Below are positions 1 to 13,459 of a DNA stretch of 64,000 nt, piece by piece. Each line of letters starts with the position of its first letter. The stretch's first letter is position 1. The translations under genes and the position numbers were made by a program. A model generated the notes under the pieces. It saw nothing but the letters and a program-made list of their open reading frames with translations, did no database searches and was not told where the DNA came from. Source of the DNA: Apus apus (Eukaryota > Chordata > Aves > Apodiformes > Apodidae); contig NC_067282.1 in assembly GCF_020740795.1 (NCBI RefSeq), positions 148,104,858 to 148,168,857 on the forward strand, in the 5' to 3' direction.

Positions 1-3000
1 ACATACATCTAAGTGTTCTGAGAGCCCTCTTGCTGGTACACCTAGTTTCATCATCTCAGGTTAGGAATACAAATGTGATATATATTTTTCATAGTGCTTT
101 CTCATTTCAAGCTGTATTAGACTTTACAGTAAGGACTATATTCTACACTCAGCAAGCCCTACCTAGTCCCAGTGTCCATAGAGTGGTCTGGAAGTGAATA
201 TGGAAGGACACAATATTAAAACTCCAAGAATCAGCCCAGCTAAGCCAGCCTTCTTTTACACTCAGCTTGCAAGCAATAAATTATTCCCTTTTCCAAAAGT
301 TTCTCTTCATAAGAATAAGCACAGTCAGGTGGGCTTTAGTAAGAGTGTAATGTTCTGGTAAGCTAGGTACACACGAAAAAACATATAGCACTTATAAAAT
401 AATTTTTCAGTTAATTGGGTCAAAAGTATAATCACAGGGTTTACAACTGATAACATTTGTGGCTGACTTTCAAAATCAATCTTTTCATGGATGTTAATTT
501 CTGAAACACTGAGAATAGAAATATATCTAACAATGCTTTGCTAATGAGCTAGATCTATGAGTTTTTTCTTGAGTGTTTCAATCTCTAGTTCTAAATTCTG
601 CATGAAATAGGAATGCAGAAGGATTGATACAACTCTTAAAAAAGCAAACCAAACCAAACCAAACAAACAACTGAAGATATTTGAAATAACTTAGTTCTAG
701 ACAATTTCTCTGCATGAGAGTATGGAAAACAAACATGTTTTCTCTAAACAATGGACTACCACACTTATATCTAATCCCGCTGTTGTCTGTGCTAACATAA
801 ATCAGGACAATAACTAAAGCCAATAGGATGACATGGGGTCAAACCAGTTTGAAATCTGAATGAAGACCACACACTTTTCATCCTTCAGAAACACTCATAC
901 CATTTTACTGTTACTTCTCCTAACTAGGCTTTGCCTTCTAGTTTTCACATACCAGCATTAGACTACCACACAGGCATTCATAAATTTAAATGGAAATGAG
1001 ACAAAAATAAATTTGTTTCAAATGGTACTCTCCAAGGGTAAGTCAGACAATTAATAAGCTCTCAAATACTATTTACTTTAATTATATACAGCATTATTAA
1101 AACAGTAGTTTTGATGTAGATTTCAAATTGAAAATTGCCTTATAAAAATTCCTGATCTGAATTTTCACTGCACAGTGAGCTTAGAGAGCTTTTCTCAGCT
1201 TGACCAAGGCATCAGGGGAACAAGTCCTCCAATCTCTGACAGCAAAACACGATCATCATTGATTCAACAGAAGGGACACCATCCGAACGTGCACAGAACT
1301 AAGTGACTCAATGGTGATTTGGACATGGGCAGGTGAAAAGGAAAAGAGTGATTCCAGCAATAGTTTGTCATCCAGAAAGGCAACAGAATCACAAGCAAGG
1401 AAAAGCAGCTCTCCATCCTGCACTTCTTGACGTTTAAGAAGCAGTGGAAAATACTCTCTTTTGGGGTCACAAGGTGATGCATTAAATGCTATATAATTGA
1501 AGGTATTTTGTGTGTTTTAATGTATGCTTTGCTGCATTTTCTTTCCTTTTCCATTTTTCTGTTTTCCCTTTGATGTTTAAATTCAGGTGAAAAATGTTTA
1601 TCAAAAAACATTCAGTTGTGGTACAATGTATTTCCCTGCTTCATTTGGACTGCGATGGAGAACTTTAGATTTTTTTATCTTGCTACATTTTCTGAGTTAG
1701 TATAGTGAATTAGTGAATTAGTATAATGAATTAGTATAAAACTAATTAGTTTTATACTTTGTTTCAAATTTTCTTCCCATTTGTTTTAAATATTGGAGCT
1801 CCTACCTTATTCTGTTTGTGGCACACAGATTACTTCTGCAGCCTCAGATGACAGTTTATCACGCCCTTCAACTGCTTGTAGTTCATTTTAAACAGTAGCT
1901 TTGTCCTCTTCAGTTTGAGGTAAAAATGCTTAAAATCAAAGGCTACTAGTTAGAAGAGCCTACATTTGAAGTGCCTTGAAGTCTTTGGCTTTCATTTCAG
2001 TGGGCCTCAGATCAGACTGTACAGTCCTCTTTGTTCATTTATAACCACAAAGAGGAGATTCTCTTTCATTTATCAGAACTATAGCCACTTGGATAAAAAA
2101 GAATATATTTTTTTTATAAGTGATGCTACAGAGTTACAGTTATTTAATGATCTCATAAGCTAAAGGCTCATTAAGGGTCTCCTTTCAGAGCCCTGCTAAG
2201 GACCTGAGTAGAACCAGTCCATGCACAGAAACCAGGCTGGTCTGACTGAGTTGAACCCATGTCTGTGGAAGACCCAGGCTTGTTGGAGCATGTAGTTAGA
2301 GCAAAGCCAAGCACGAGCCCGAGATGTCTTGCCAAAGTCAGTGGGGTAAATGGGGAGCTGGGCTTGGTCCCACGTGCCTGTGCTGGAATCTGAGCTGTCA
2401 CCGCCACATGGAGCCAGGATTGACTTATTAAGGATTTGACGAGAGGCACTTGGTATTCCGCGGGGAAGGCGGCCCTTGCGTGTGCGTTGGGAATGAAGGA
2501 GTGATGGCGTTTCTATGGGTCCTGTGAGCCTTTCCTTTCATTCCGCTCTCCACCGCTGCACAGCGTGAACTGACTGAGCCCCAGAAGAGGTTAACGAGCA
2601 CAACAGCCATCATTTGTGAGGAGTGGGAAAGAGCCATGTGCTGCACCAGCTTCTTTTCAAGGCTCCTGATTTTTTTTTGTCTTCACACTGGCACAAGGGC
2701 AAGCACCCAGCATTGCTTGTCTTGAGGAGCTTGGCAGCACACTCCTTTCCTGGCAAACCTGATGAAGCCAAATAAAGTAATCTGTGCATTGTCTCTTCCT
2801 TTACTTGAGTGACTTTTATGTTGGGGAAAAAAAGGAGAAGGGGGGATGCTGGGGGCCTGTTGCCATTCATACCGCAAGCATCTTGCTTTGGACAAAATAA
2901 CTGAAATTGTCTATTGAAATTCTACATATTAAGTAGAAATTATTTTCGAGACAGCTCTTGCTCCCCCCATCTTCCTCCCCTCTTTTCTGAAGCCATCATT

Positions 3001-4461
3001 GCATGGATTTATTCTATTCAGCCCTCACATTAGCAGATGTGAATGAGGGAATCTGACTGAGCCTGTCAAGGCAAAGAAAGCCATGAAAGAAGAGAGAGAA
3101 GAAACATTACACAACTATAATGGCAGCCACAATGGAAATATGCTGGCGTGAAAACAATTAATGCAATCGGTGCTCTAAGTTCACGGCTTGCCCTGAAACC
3201 AAGCAGCCCCTGGAAGCACGAAGCTCGCTGCAACACAGGGACAAGCCCCAAGCCACCGAGGAAGGCACAAGTAAAAAGGCTTTGCTATGCATACAAAGTG
3301 GCTCCGGGAAGGGGTTTTATCAAGTGAGTTCTCTGCCATAAGCTGCTGCGGCAGCTGCCGCATGACAGAGCCCTGCTCGGGGATGAGAAAGTGGCTGAGG
3401 AAACGCACCACAATGCTTCACCTTGCTTATGTGTGTGACCCCTCAGAGCCATGGCACTGGGTGTGAGAGCTGGCCTGAGCAGCCTTCTTCTCCTCTGCCC
3501 GTCCAAGGGCCCAAACTCTTCTCCTTCCCAACAGGACAAAAAGCCAAAATCCTGAAAAGGTTTGCAAGTCAATAGACATGGGGACAGAAGGAAAGGGAAG
3601 GTCAGAGCATGCAACTCCTTACCAGCCTGCATGACAAGAGTTCTAAAACAGTATTAAAATTCACAACCTAATTTGGATATTTTAGCCTTCCAGGATTAAT
3701 ATAGACATGACAAAGGAAAAGAAGGGAGAGAAGTGGAAGTTTTCCCCTCTGAGGTGCTACAACATAGAAGAGATATGAAAAGAGACCTTCTGCTGATGTC
3801 ATTGATCAGATATGTGACCACCTAAATCATTTGCCATCTCCTGGGCCTGGAGGCCAGAGATCAGGCACCCTGGGGAAGGAGTTGCTAAAGCTCCCTCTGA
3901 GCACCACCAGAGATTTTGCCTACCCATTTCCTCCATTTCCAGTAGCACCCTGCAAGGTTGCCCTTTGAGGCAACCTGATTTAGTGTCTCCTCAACAGCCT
4001 AAAACTGAAGGGTTTTCTTCAACCTGCTGCCCAGTTATAACAGCACTTTGACACAATTGTCGCTAGATGTCCCATCTGGTATGCACACATGTACAATTGC
4101 TCAAAAGTGCATCCAGTGAACTCAGTTAGACCCTGTTCCCTTTGCTTATGTCAGGATTTAACTTTAAAAGACCTTCGCAACCTGAATTACAGGCTGAATA
4201 GATTAAACATAATTTTTAACTTTTTATTTACTTATTTTCAAAGGAACTCTTTTATTTTCTGAATTTATATTTGCATATATTCTATGACAGGTTTCTACCT
4301 GTCTCCCTGCATTGTACCATTTCATTGGCAACTTGTTTCTTTTTAATGTAGCAATAGAAGAATGATTTACATATTGTAGTTCTATTTATAATCTACCTCC
4401 TTGTATAAATAGAAATGATCCCTCAAAACACAAAGGAGATTCATCAGGGTCTTCTCCCTCC
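1..4461. other. Upstream intergenic DNA, no gene seen
   Basis: This is AT-rich, unique-looking sequence. It includes an AAACC/AAAC-rich run at 640-672 and a 26-bp perfect palindrome at 1733-1758. A stretch of higher GC content spans about 2200-3600. The open frames here are short, overlap each other on both strands, and lack similarity or matching splice sites, so I call none as genes. Confidence 0.6.
1733..1758. repeat. Perfect 26-bp AT-rich palindrome
   Basis: The sequence AGTATAAAACTA-AT-TAGTTTTATACT reads the same on both strands. Its centre CTAATTAG is a homeodomain-type TAAT palindrome. Just to the left lie imperfect repeats of GAATTAGTATA. Confidence 0.9.
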
Positions 4462-4649
4462 TCCTTCCTTCCTTCCTTCCTTCCTTCCTTCCTTCCTTCC
4501 TTCCTTCCTTCCTTCCTTCCTTCCTTCCTTCCTTCCTTCCTTCCTTCCTTCCTTCCTTCCTTCCTTCCTTCCTTCCTTCCTTCCTTCCTTCCTTCCTTCC
4601 TTCCTTCCTTCCTTCCTTCCTTCCTTCCTTCCTTCCTTCCTTCCTTCCC
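4462..4649. repeat. (CCTT)n microsatellite
   Basis: About 47 nearly perfect copies of the tetranucleotide CCTT span roughly 188 bases. An imperfect pyrimidine tract (TTCTC, TTTC) follows to about 4715. The open frames on both strands here (SFLP or GRKE repeats) are by-products of the repeat and are not genes. Confidence 0.97.
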
Positions 4650-4715
4650 TTGTTCTTTCTCTTCTTTCTCTTCTTTCCTTTCTTCTTTTCTTTCTTTTCT
4701 TTCTTCACCTCTTTC

Positions 4716-7700
4716 CTTTATAGTTATAAATAAGACTTCTTTGCTTCCCTTTTGTGAAGTCTAGGGTAGCTATTAGTCACTGCTAGGTCACAAACTTGTT
4801 ACACAGTATGGTGATAAATCACAACCAGGAGGCATCTACTGGATGGTTAAACAGTCCTCCGTCCCACATTAATGGAGCAACCCATACAAGTGGAACAGCA
4901 ATGCCCCACTCCACCTGAAAATCCTAAAATGCACAATTATTTTCTAGAAATAAGAGTCCTCAGCAAGTCTTTTGTCCTTTACATTTTCCAGGGGAGATGC
5001 ACGTTTCCATTGAGCTCTGCAGAAGCCCGGGTGTCCCAGGGCAGCCACTGTCAGAGTGCTGAGCCGGGAGCTGCTGGAGGATCTTTGCTGCTTTGCTATC
5101 CCAGCCTGGCCCAGGGAACAACCAATGAACCAGAGGGAAAGGGAGTTGGTAGGTGACAAAGAAAATCTGGCCCTAAAGAAGGGCTGAACAATAATTTTAC
5201 TATTACAGAAAATAAATTAGAGTCAGTGCAAACATATGGTGCCATCAAAAATCTCAGCTTGCTAGGAGAAGCTTTTCTGAATGCCAAAAACCAAGCCAGG
5301 TATAGTGTGTCACATGGCAACTGTCAAATTAAAGTCCAAGCCTCAGACTTGGTACACTATGGAATTAGTTCACATCTCAAATTTTAATTTCAAAATGACA
5401 AAACTGGGTATACATCATCCAGTTACCTTATTGCTCTGCTGCATATATAGTCCCTAAGGCAGTACTTAAGCTATCTAAAGAGCATATTTTCTCCTCTCCT
5501 TTTTGTTCAAAAGAGACAACATAAACAAGATGTTATAAGCCCCACTATGCTAATTAGATTACTATTAGAATGTGCAACTTCTAACTATTTGACAAAAAAG
5601 CAGGGAAAATTAGGAGAGCAGCAGCAAACAGTGGTGTTTGCCAGCTCCCTATTATGACAGGGTGTAAATAGAGGTTAGGCTCATGCCTCCGTCTGCGAGG
5701 AGGTCACATCAAACTGCTTTCACCCCACAGGCAAGGTGAAAGCAAGACCACACAGACAAAGAGGAATTGAGCTTCAGCTGGCATGACTGGAACCAATGCC
5801 AGTCAAAGAGTTCATTGAACAGTTCAATCATTTATCTTGACAGGATATGATTCTTTTCAGTCTCCTTCTAGCACTCAGGCACAGCCAGCTCCTTAAATAC
5901 TGACACAGTATTTAATAGCTCTAATGATCCAAATGAATATTTAGTCTAGAAAATTAACTTTTGATAACAGTGGCTGATATACCCTCTTATAGCACACTGT
6001 GTTTATCAAATGTTATGGTAATTTATCACTGGGGAAAACAGAATGATAGCTTTTATGGACAGACTCTAGTACATCTTTTTAAATGAAAGTTTAGAGAGGG
6101 ATTTACAGTGGTCCATACCACACAGGTTGCCAGAGTATGAATTTGACATTCTTAATGCCAAAACATATACCTCTGTCACTCAAGAGTAAGCAATAGTGCC
6201 ACTGCACCTCCCATTAAGGAGGGTGTAAATCATGTTTTACTCATTATACTATTGACATGTTTTAATATATCTACATAGGGAAAACAGATTTTCTATAACG
6301 AAGATTTACCAAAGGCTGAAATTAGACAGTAGCTGGCCAGAAGCTTTGGTTGCCTGAGGAATCCCCAGGTTTCACTGGGGGTTTGCTGCAAGAGGAGTCA
6401 TATGGGGATAAAAGCATGTAAGTTTGCCATAGGATTTCTTCCCAGACCCATCTTATGCTGCATCACAGCATTTTGCAGCTTTCTGTGTTTCACCATTGAT
6501 TTTAAGGGGAATGGATCCAACATTAATTATTTTTCCAGTCCTACCTAGGACAGCTCTAGGCCAAATACTCACAAAACAAACACCTATTCTCCCTTTTTAA
6601 CCAACTTGGTATAAATCTCTCCTTTTCTTATAACTAAAAGGCTCTTTTCCTAGCTGTTCCTGCTTGGATTTTGGAAATACCTCCTTAAGTCACAAATCAC
6701 AGTTTTTCTCCCCTTGTTTTAAAAACATTTAAATTAGAGTCAGGGGCAGTTTCTCTACTTTCTGCTGCCTTTTTGAGCTGCAACAATTACAGTATTCAAC
6801 CTACCTGACAAATTCAGTTTTGGCATCATTAACATCGCTCTGATGACAACCCAAAATCAGATTACTTAAGTGAAATGTATCATCTTGTCCAATCATACTT
6901 CAAACAGGCAACTAAGCCCAAATCTGCAAAATGACCAAAGCCCCGAAGTGCAACTTCGGCAGAAATTAAGAAAAAGTCCTCACAATCCACACTAAGCCCT
7001 CCAGCACAGCACTAAGTCCCATTCATAACTATTAGTAGAACTACAGCGTTTGCATTTAAAAGATACCTAAAATCTTCATCCAGTGCTTAGAGAATCCAGC
7101 TCATCCTAATAGGTTGTTATCCAGACTACTTGTCCCAACTATAAAAAATATACATTTCTTTTCTGAAAAAAGAAATGTCTAGCTATGCTTTTCTCTCACT
7201 TTACTGCCTCTATTACAGAGGTAGTAGCTAGCATTTTTTCCATTAGTTACCTCTTGGCTTTGTGTAATTAAACAGACTTAGCCTCATTAATATCTTACAG
7301 AAAACCAGATTTTCCAAGAGCTTCATTTTTATACTAACACATTGAGAGACACACGTACATTGACAAAGTGCTTTATGGCAATTAATTTTTAGTATCAATA
7401 AGAGTTAAACTGATGTTGTTGTCCATGTGTTCATGCCAGATTCGTAATGGTCAATATTTATAATAGAAACAGGAAAAAAATTTAAACTAATAGTTTTGGA
7501 CCAACAGCATCAATATGAATATTTTCATGAAAAATCTTAATCATGCTTCATATTCCTAAAAGAAAAAAATATTTCATTACAAATATTCTGTTTCATGTAA
7601 ATTTTACTTGGGTTTAGAGAAAGAAGTTCATTCCACCAAACAAACCATTACAGAGTTGCCCTTCCAGGAACACACTTTTCCAGCATGGCAGCATGCCCTG

Positions 7701-10700
7701 TTCCTGGGCTGATGACACATTTTGCAGTGAAGAGGTAATGGAAAATTAGCCAAAGAAATCCAATCCCTGATTTCCTGAATGACTGCTATGACAACTAGGA
7801 TGTTCAAGAGAACTTAAGTATCAACTGGTACCAGCAATGCCTTTGGCACATGCCAATGAAAATATATATGGCATCCACGAACCATGTACACCCTGAACTG
7901 ACACAGGCCACACTGCCCATGCTACTTTGCACTGCAGGTGGGGAAGAGCTGTTGTACTCTTTGGTGAGTGCAGCAGGCAAGGACTACAATATCATTAGGC
8001 ACCACAAATTAATAACACAACACATCCATTAATACAGTCCTGGCAAGCATTTATGAAGGTCAGAGAGAGACCTGTTCACCTCTACACCAGGTTACCAAGC
8101 CAGTTAAGTGCACCAGGCCCATGAAAGGATGATGCTTCACTCCTTTTCAGGCTTTGCTCTGCTCCTGCCAGGCTGACAGTGTTTTCAAGAACCCACAGAC
8201 CGAGTGAGCGAGGTTCCCCCAGGCCTTGAGACAGAACATGGGTGCATGCAGGACGGGAGGTGTCCAGGCAGACGTGGTGCTCCTGGGGGCTCTCACCATT
8301 TCCACCTCACAGAGACAGTGGGGCAAAGAGGCACCCAAATGCTTTGTGATCCTGGGTATTCATGTCTTCAGCTGCACCCAGCTGAGTTTTTTATTGATAT
8401 TGCCATATGTCTGAGCACTTCTTAAGCAGTAACTTATTAGAGAGCACACCCCAAACCCTTTCTGAGGTCAGCAACAACCAGAATGAGAGCCATCTCTGAA
8501 TACTGTAAAGGACTATGTGTGACTGAGTCTAAGAGACAGAACATCTTGGTGCATCTATCACATGGAAGGCAATTACAGAAAAGCAATCTGTAGCACTTGC
8601 TGACAAATAATAATTTAGGAAATAAAATACACCCTGTGTGGTATCATAAACTGCAGTTTCACCAAGGGATTTTCATGGTGTTATTAAGTTTGAGAGGCAA
8701 GCTCAAGTGGTTTAGATAATAGAAAGAAGAAAATACAGCTTCCACAACGTTACGTCTCAAAGCACACTTCCTTGTATGTAATATATAGGGCAGCCTGAGT
8801 CCAAATACATTTGAGATTTTCTATTTCACATTCTGCAGATGATGTTTGCAGCTCTGTGCAGGTATCTAATTTCTAACCAATCTAAAACATTACACCAGGG
8901 GCAGCATGAGGTTATAGCAACAAGCCAGTCAAAAAACAAATTATTCAAAGACTGCTCAAAATAATACTGTAATTCTATCTCCTGTGCAACCTTTGCTTTC
9001 AAAGGATAGAGCAATGTGCTGCTCACTGGATAGGCTTTTCATTAAAAAACAGCAAAATATACCTTAGATATTCTTACTCAACTGTAAGCAAAAATAGTGT
9101 TTCACTTTATTAAAAGTGTTTCACTTTATTATATGACTATCTTATTTTTTTTTAGTTCTGCATGTGTGCCAAGTGATCAAACATTTTTAATTTCTGTACT
9201 TCAAAGGGTAAAAATAAGGAGGAGTATATGTCTGCACCAACACAGTTTTTCTGGCAAGATGTTGACACATCTGAGACATCTTGGCCAAGAAACTGAGATA
9301 ATAGATTTTCTTATGCAGCACTTGCAATAGATTACTAAAGATTTGTGAATTCTTTAAGACAGACAGTCTGCTTTTCCATGGAGTGTAGATCCCCAGCTCC
9401 ATCAGAGCTATACCCATTTATATGTCCCAGCCATCTCAGGCTGCTTTACAAAAGCCTCTGAAATAAAGCAAGTGCATATGGAATAAAGTTCCTCCAGTGG
9501 ATTATTAACTGACTAAAACATAGGAAATAAGGGAAGGGAGTAGATTGCCAGTTTTTCACATCAGAGAGAAAATATTGACAAGGAGGTGAGACACATGGCT
9601 ATGCTGAAAATGTAGGTGAAAATTGAGTTAATAATGAAGGAACAAAACCTACCATATTACAAAAATATTTAGGGAGATTAAGAGTAAGGCAAATTGAGTG
9701 AAGAGCTGTAAAAGAGTTTCACCAAAAGTCAGAGGGGACAAGCAGCAAATTAAACCCTGCGTTAATCCACACACATGTGGAAAAAATAACCATGTCCCAG
9801 GAATGGCTTTTAAATCAGTATTTGCACTCCATGAAAAGCGCTGGGAGCCTTGTGGTTCCCTCTCTGAGATATCAGCTCAATGTTCAGGAGTAGCCAGAAA
9901 AGTCTATACAATTATAAGAATTTTAAGGAGAATGGAGAGTGAAACAGTAAAAAACTACTGTTATATAGCAATAGAAATCTATGAGGTACAAGCACCTTGA
10001 AAGCTGTAGGCAGCTTGGCTCTTCCCATTGCCAAAGCAACAGAGGTGAGCTAGAAAACCTTTAAGCTCAGAGAAGAGCAAAACTCAGGTCAGAGGTCCAG
10101 AAAGGCTCCTGTATGAGGGGAAACTGGTTAAGCTATAACGCTTGTATCTGAAAAAGAAATAATGGGTCAGAAGGTGGAGGGGTGTGATACAATTCAACAA
10201 AATCACAAAGAGAGTATTAGCTGTTTCTCACTCCTCAGAATATAGAGACATGCAACCACAATATCTGACAAGAAGTTTAAAACAAGAGATGGTGGTTTTT
10301 CACACAATGCGAAAATACATTGTGGAAGTCACTGCCACAGGATGCTATGAAGGCAAAAGAAAGAAGATAAAACAGGTTATATGTGGAAGCCTGGAGAAGA
10401 ATTTTTTAAACATTATTCTACATTTGGCCTGGTTCTTATACTCTTTTTCTAGACATCCACTACTGGGCACTATCAGGAAGAAGAGACCAGATTTGATTTT
10501 AGATGGTGGTATTGTTATGCTCTTGCATTTTCATATTCACTAAGGGTTAAATTCAGAATAAGGTCTTCACTCAGGAGTTTTGCCAAGAATACAAATTTGG
10601 GCATTTTGCCTGCTGAACACTGTGACAGGAATTAGTTAAATCCAACTTTGTAACGGACACAATGCTTAAAACCTTCACTGCTGTCCTCAGTGCTGCTGTC

Positions 10701-13459
10701 CTTGGGTGCAAGACTATCATCAGCACAACTGTTTTTACCCTTAGTCTTTGGTCATGAGGTATAACACTAACTGAAGAATTCACCCTCACTCTTCTATCAT
10801 ATCTCCTCTTGTTATTTAGCAGCAAATCTGGAAACTTTGTTCAATAATAGTATTCCAGTTTTAATGTGACAGATCCATCAATGGGAAAAGGCAGCATTGC
10901 ATTGATCCTGCTTTAGCAATAGTAAAACCAAGTGCAACTTGTAGTGGCTCTACTATTCTATTTTTGTGGAAATTGTATTTAAAACACCTCAAATGCTGAA
11001 AACATATAAAGGCAAATTGCATATGGGAATGTGAAAATGTAAGGTTGATAATATACATCACTTTGTGGTAAGAATTTCCAGGAAGAGCTGCCTTTTACAA
11101 CCAGACTCAGATGCTATTTACTCACCTAAATAATTATTAGGAGGTTTTCAAAGGAGCTCAGCACTCAGTGTGCTGAAATCTTTTGAAAACCTGGTCATAA
11201 TAGTCACAATGGGAACTGAGCTCTTTTGAAAAACTAATCACAGCTGAGAGTGCCAAGCCAGCAAGAGCTGGATCTCAGACAGAAAACTTGCATCATAACG
11301 TCTCTTGAAATACTCAGCAGTGGTTGATGGGAACAGATGATTATCTACTCTACTCTCTGATTCCAGCCTGCATCAGATGAACAACCAGTTGTGATTTTTC
11401 CATTATATTGATTTCCCAACAGGAAATCTGGGTTCAAAAAAACCTTTTCTGAGTGAAGATATTGATTTTAAGGCCTCAGTTTGATTTTCCTTCAAAAAAT
11501 CTCTTCCATACTCTGCAGCTCTCAGGACCTCCAGGCAGCTGGTGCTTCCCAACTTGTGGATCCACAGAAGCCAAGCTAGTAAGCAAGAAGGAAATCTATG
11601 TCTTTAAAGTCATAATTTTGCAGAGTTTTGCCTAATTTGGACATGGAAAGGGGGCCTATGTGGTCATCCCAGGCCCATACCTCTGTATTGCCATAAACTC
11701 TGCAGATCTTCATGCTTTCAGGTTTCTACTTCCTTGCAGTCCTTATGCCCATAGGGTGTGTTTTAGCTGCCTAGGACTGTTTCAGATACCTCATGGTATC
11801 CCACATAGCTGCCAAGTGCTACTTCAGAAGGCCACAGCATTCACTAGTCCTGAACATCCAAAGGCATCTAAAGAGGCACTAAATGCCTGTGTTCAGGCAT
11901 TACTCCAAGACTTTCTGCTCCTTGGCAGAGTTTGAGACAAGCTACTACATCTCTGAGGAGTCCCAGTGAGACAGGCAGATGCTTCACCCAGCAAGCAAGA
12001 TAGGAAAAGGTGAACATTTTCATTTTTTCTGCAGTAAAATTTCTCCAGCTCAACATCTGAGTTGGAACAAAACAAAGTTATTCAAAATCAAAGTATTTTC
12101 TGAGACAGAAAAGTTTGCTTCTTACAGATTCTAGCAAAATGCTTCATAGGAAGCCTGTAAAACAGAGTTTTCTACCTGGTTCCTCTCAACCACAAATTTT
12201 AAGAGATGTTACTATTTACCTTCCTACAATTGTACAACAAGAAAACAAGTAGTTGCAACAGCAGAAAAGTAGAAGTTTTTTAACCTCTTATTTACAAAGA
12301 AATAACTTACTTTTGTTTTTTTTAAAGGTAATTCTTTCCAACCGTCTCTTACTATAGAGTTACAATAAAAGAAAATTTAAGATTTCCCCATTTTCACCCC
12401 CTACACACTTTTCAATACCTCTATTCATTTTATCTCTTTTGAGCCTTCTATCTACTCCTCACAGGCATTTATCACTTTGTATTTTTCTAATCATTGCCAT
12501 TTTTCTTCTTCAGATCCTTCCAAATCTTTGATATTCTTCATGGGGTGGGATGATTAGAACTGGACACCACAGAAAAAGGCTGAAAACAATTTCTGTCATG
12601 AAAATATTCAGGCCACATATTTAATAATCTATTTTTTGTCTTCTCCTACGGAAGTAGAAGCTTCTCCCACCGGGAGGTCAAACCAGAAAGTAGTATTTAG
12701 TTCACCTTAGCATATTAATGCGACTGAACAAGGTGATGTTCATGAGGCTATGCCACAGTGTTATTCTGTTATTTCCCCAGCTGATACTTGAAGTTTTTAC
12801 ATAATTTCACATTTGCAGGTCAAAATTTAGAAGCAAACAAAAAAAGCTGATGTTTCAATGCATTGTCCTACAGTCCTATTCCTTATCCCTAAATAACTAC
12901 ACCCAGCCAATCGGCATTTGTCATATAGAATATGTACATTCACGTTGTACAACTCAGTGGGGCTGCAGGGACTTTCAGATTCTGGCTGGTCTAACATCAT
13001 TGGATGGTGCATAAGAAAAAGATGCTAAAGAGGGTGTGAACATGGAAGAGTCTGTCTTTACAGAGCTATAAAGCGCCTCATGCTAAAGGATAATAAAATA
13101 CATTTTGCAATCACAGAGACAAAGGTATAGAGCTGGGTGAGAGTCTTGGGAGAATATCTGGCAGGACCAGGAAAAGGTATATCTGCAAAGACAAATGGTG
13201 CTACCAGGGCCAAAAGGTTAAGGTTGCTCCTGCATGGAGTTCCACTCTGTCAGATGTTGTTTCCCTTGCTTATAAAATCAGCAAATTTGAAATAACTACA
13301 TTAAAGGAACATTTACAGGTAGTTTTGGTCCTTTTTTTTTTTTTTTCAGTATATGCTAGTTGATTTTATCTCCAAAAACTTAAAAACAAAATTTCAATTT
13401 TTAAAATGTGAAAAGACGTCAAACACACAAAAACTAGAAAATTCCTAATTTATAACCCC
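4716..13459. other. Upstream intergenic DNA, no gene seen
   Basis: Unique, AT-rich sequence with no CR1 copy that I recognise and no credible exon. Noted items: a short hairpin with 11-base arms at 7152-7162 and 7168-7178, a small tandem duplication of AGTGTTTCACTTTATTA near 9096-9131, a long miRNA-like hairpin at 11133-11201, and a poly-T run at 13330-13347. Confidence 0.6.
11133..11201. repeat. 69-base imperfect hairpin (miRNA-like or MITE-like)
   Basis: The two arms (11133-11164 and 11170-11201) pair around a 5-base loop TCAGT. By hand I count 27 of 32 positions paired, one of them G-U. The loop-proximal seven pairs TCAGCAC/GTGCTGA are perfect, as are the 11 pairs AGGTTTTCAAA/TTTGAAAACCT. 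It could be a pre-miRNA-like fold or the remnant of a palindromic repeat; I see no evidence of transcription. Confidence 0.6.

Noticed and set aside
2171..3632. Cluster of overlapping minus-strand frames
   Set aside because: They overlap in several frames with low-complexity composition and no similarity; GC-richer non-coding DNA is the simpler reading.
4382..4723. Long open frames on both strands (GRKE or SFLP repeats)
   Set aside because: They are produced by the CCTT microsatellite and show no other coding sign.
9096..9131. Small duplication AGTGTTTCACTTTATTA
   Set aside because: It is a real short tandem repeat but trivial slippage in AT-rich DNA; no functional sign.
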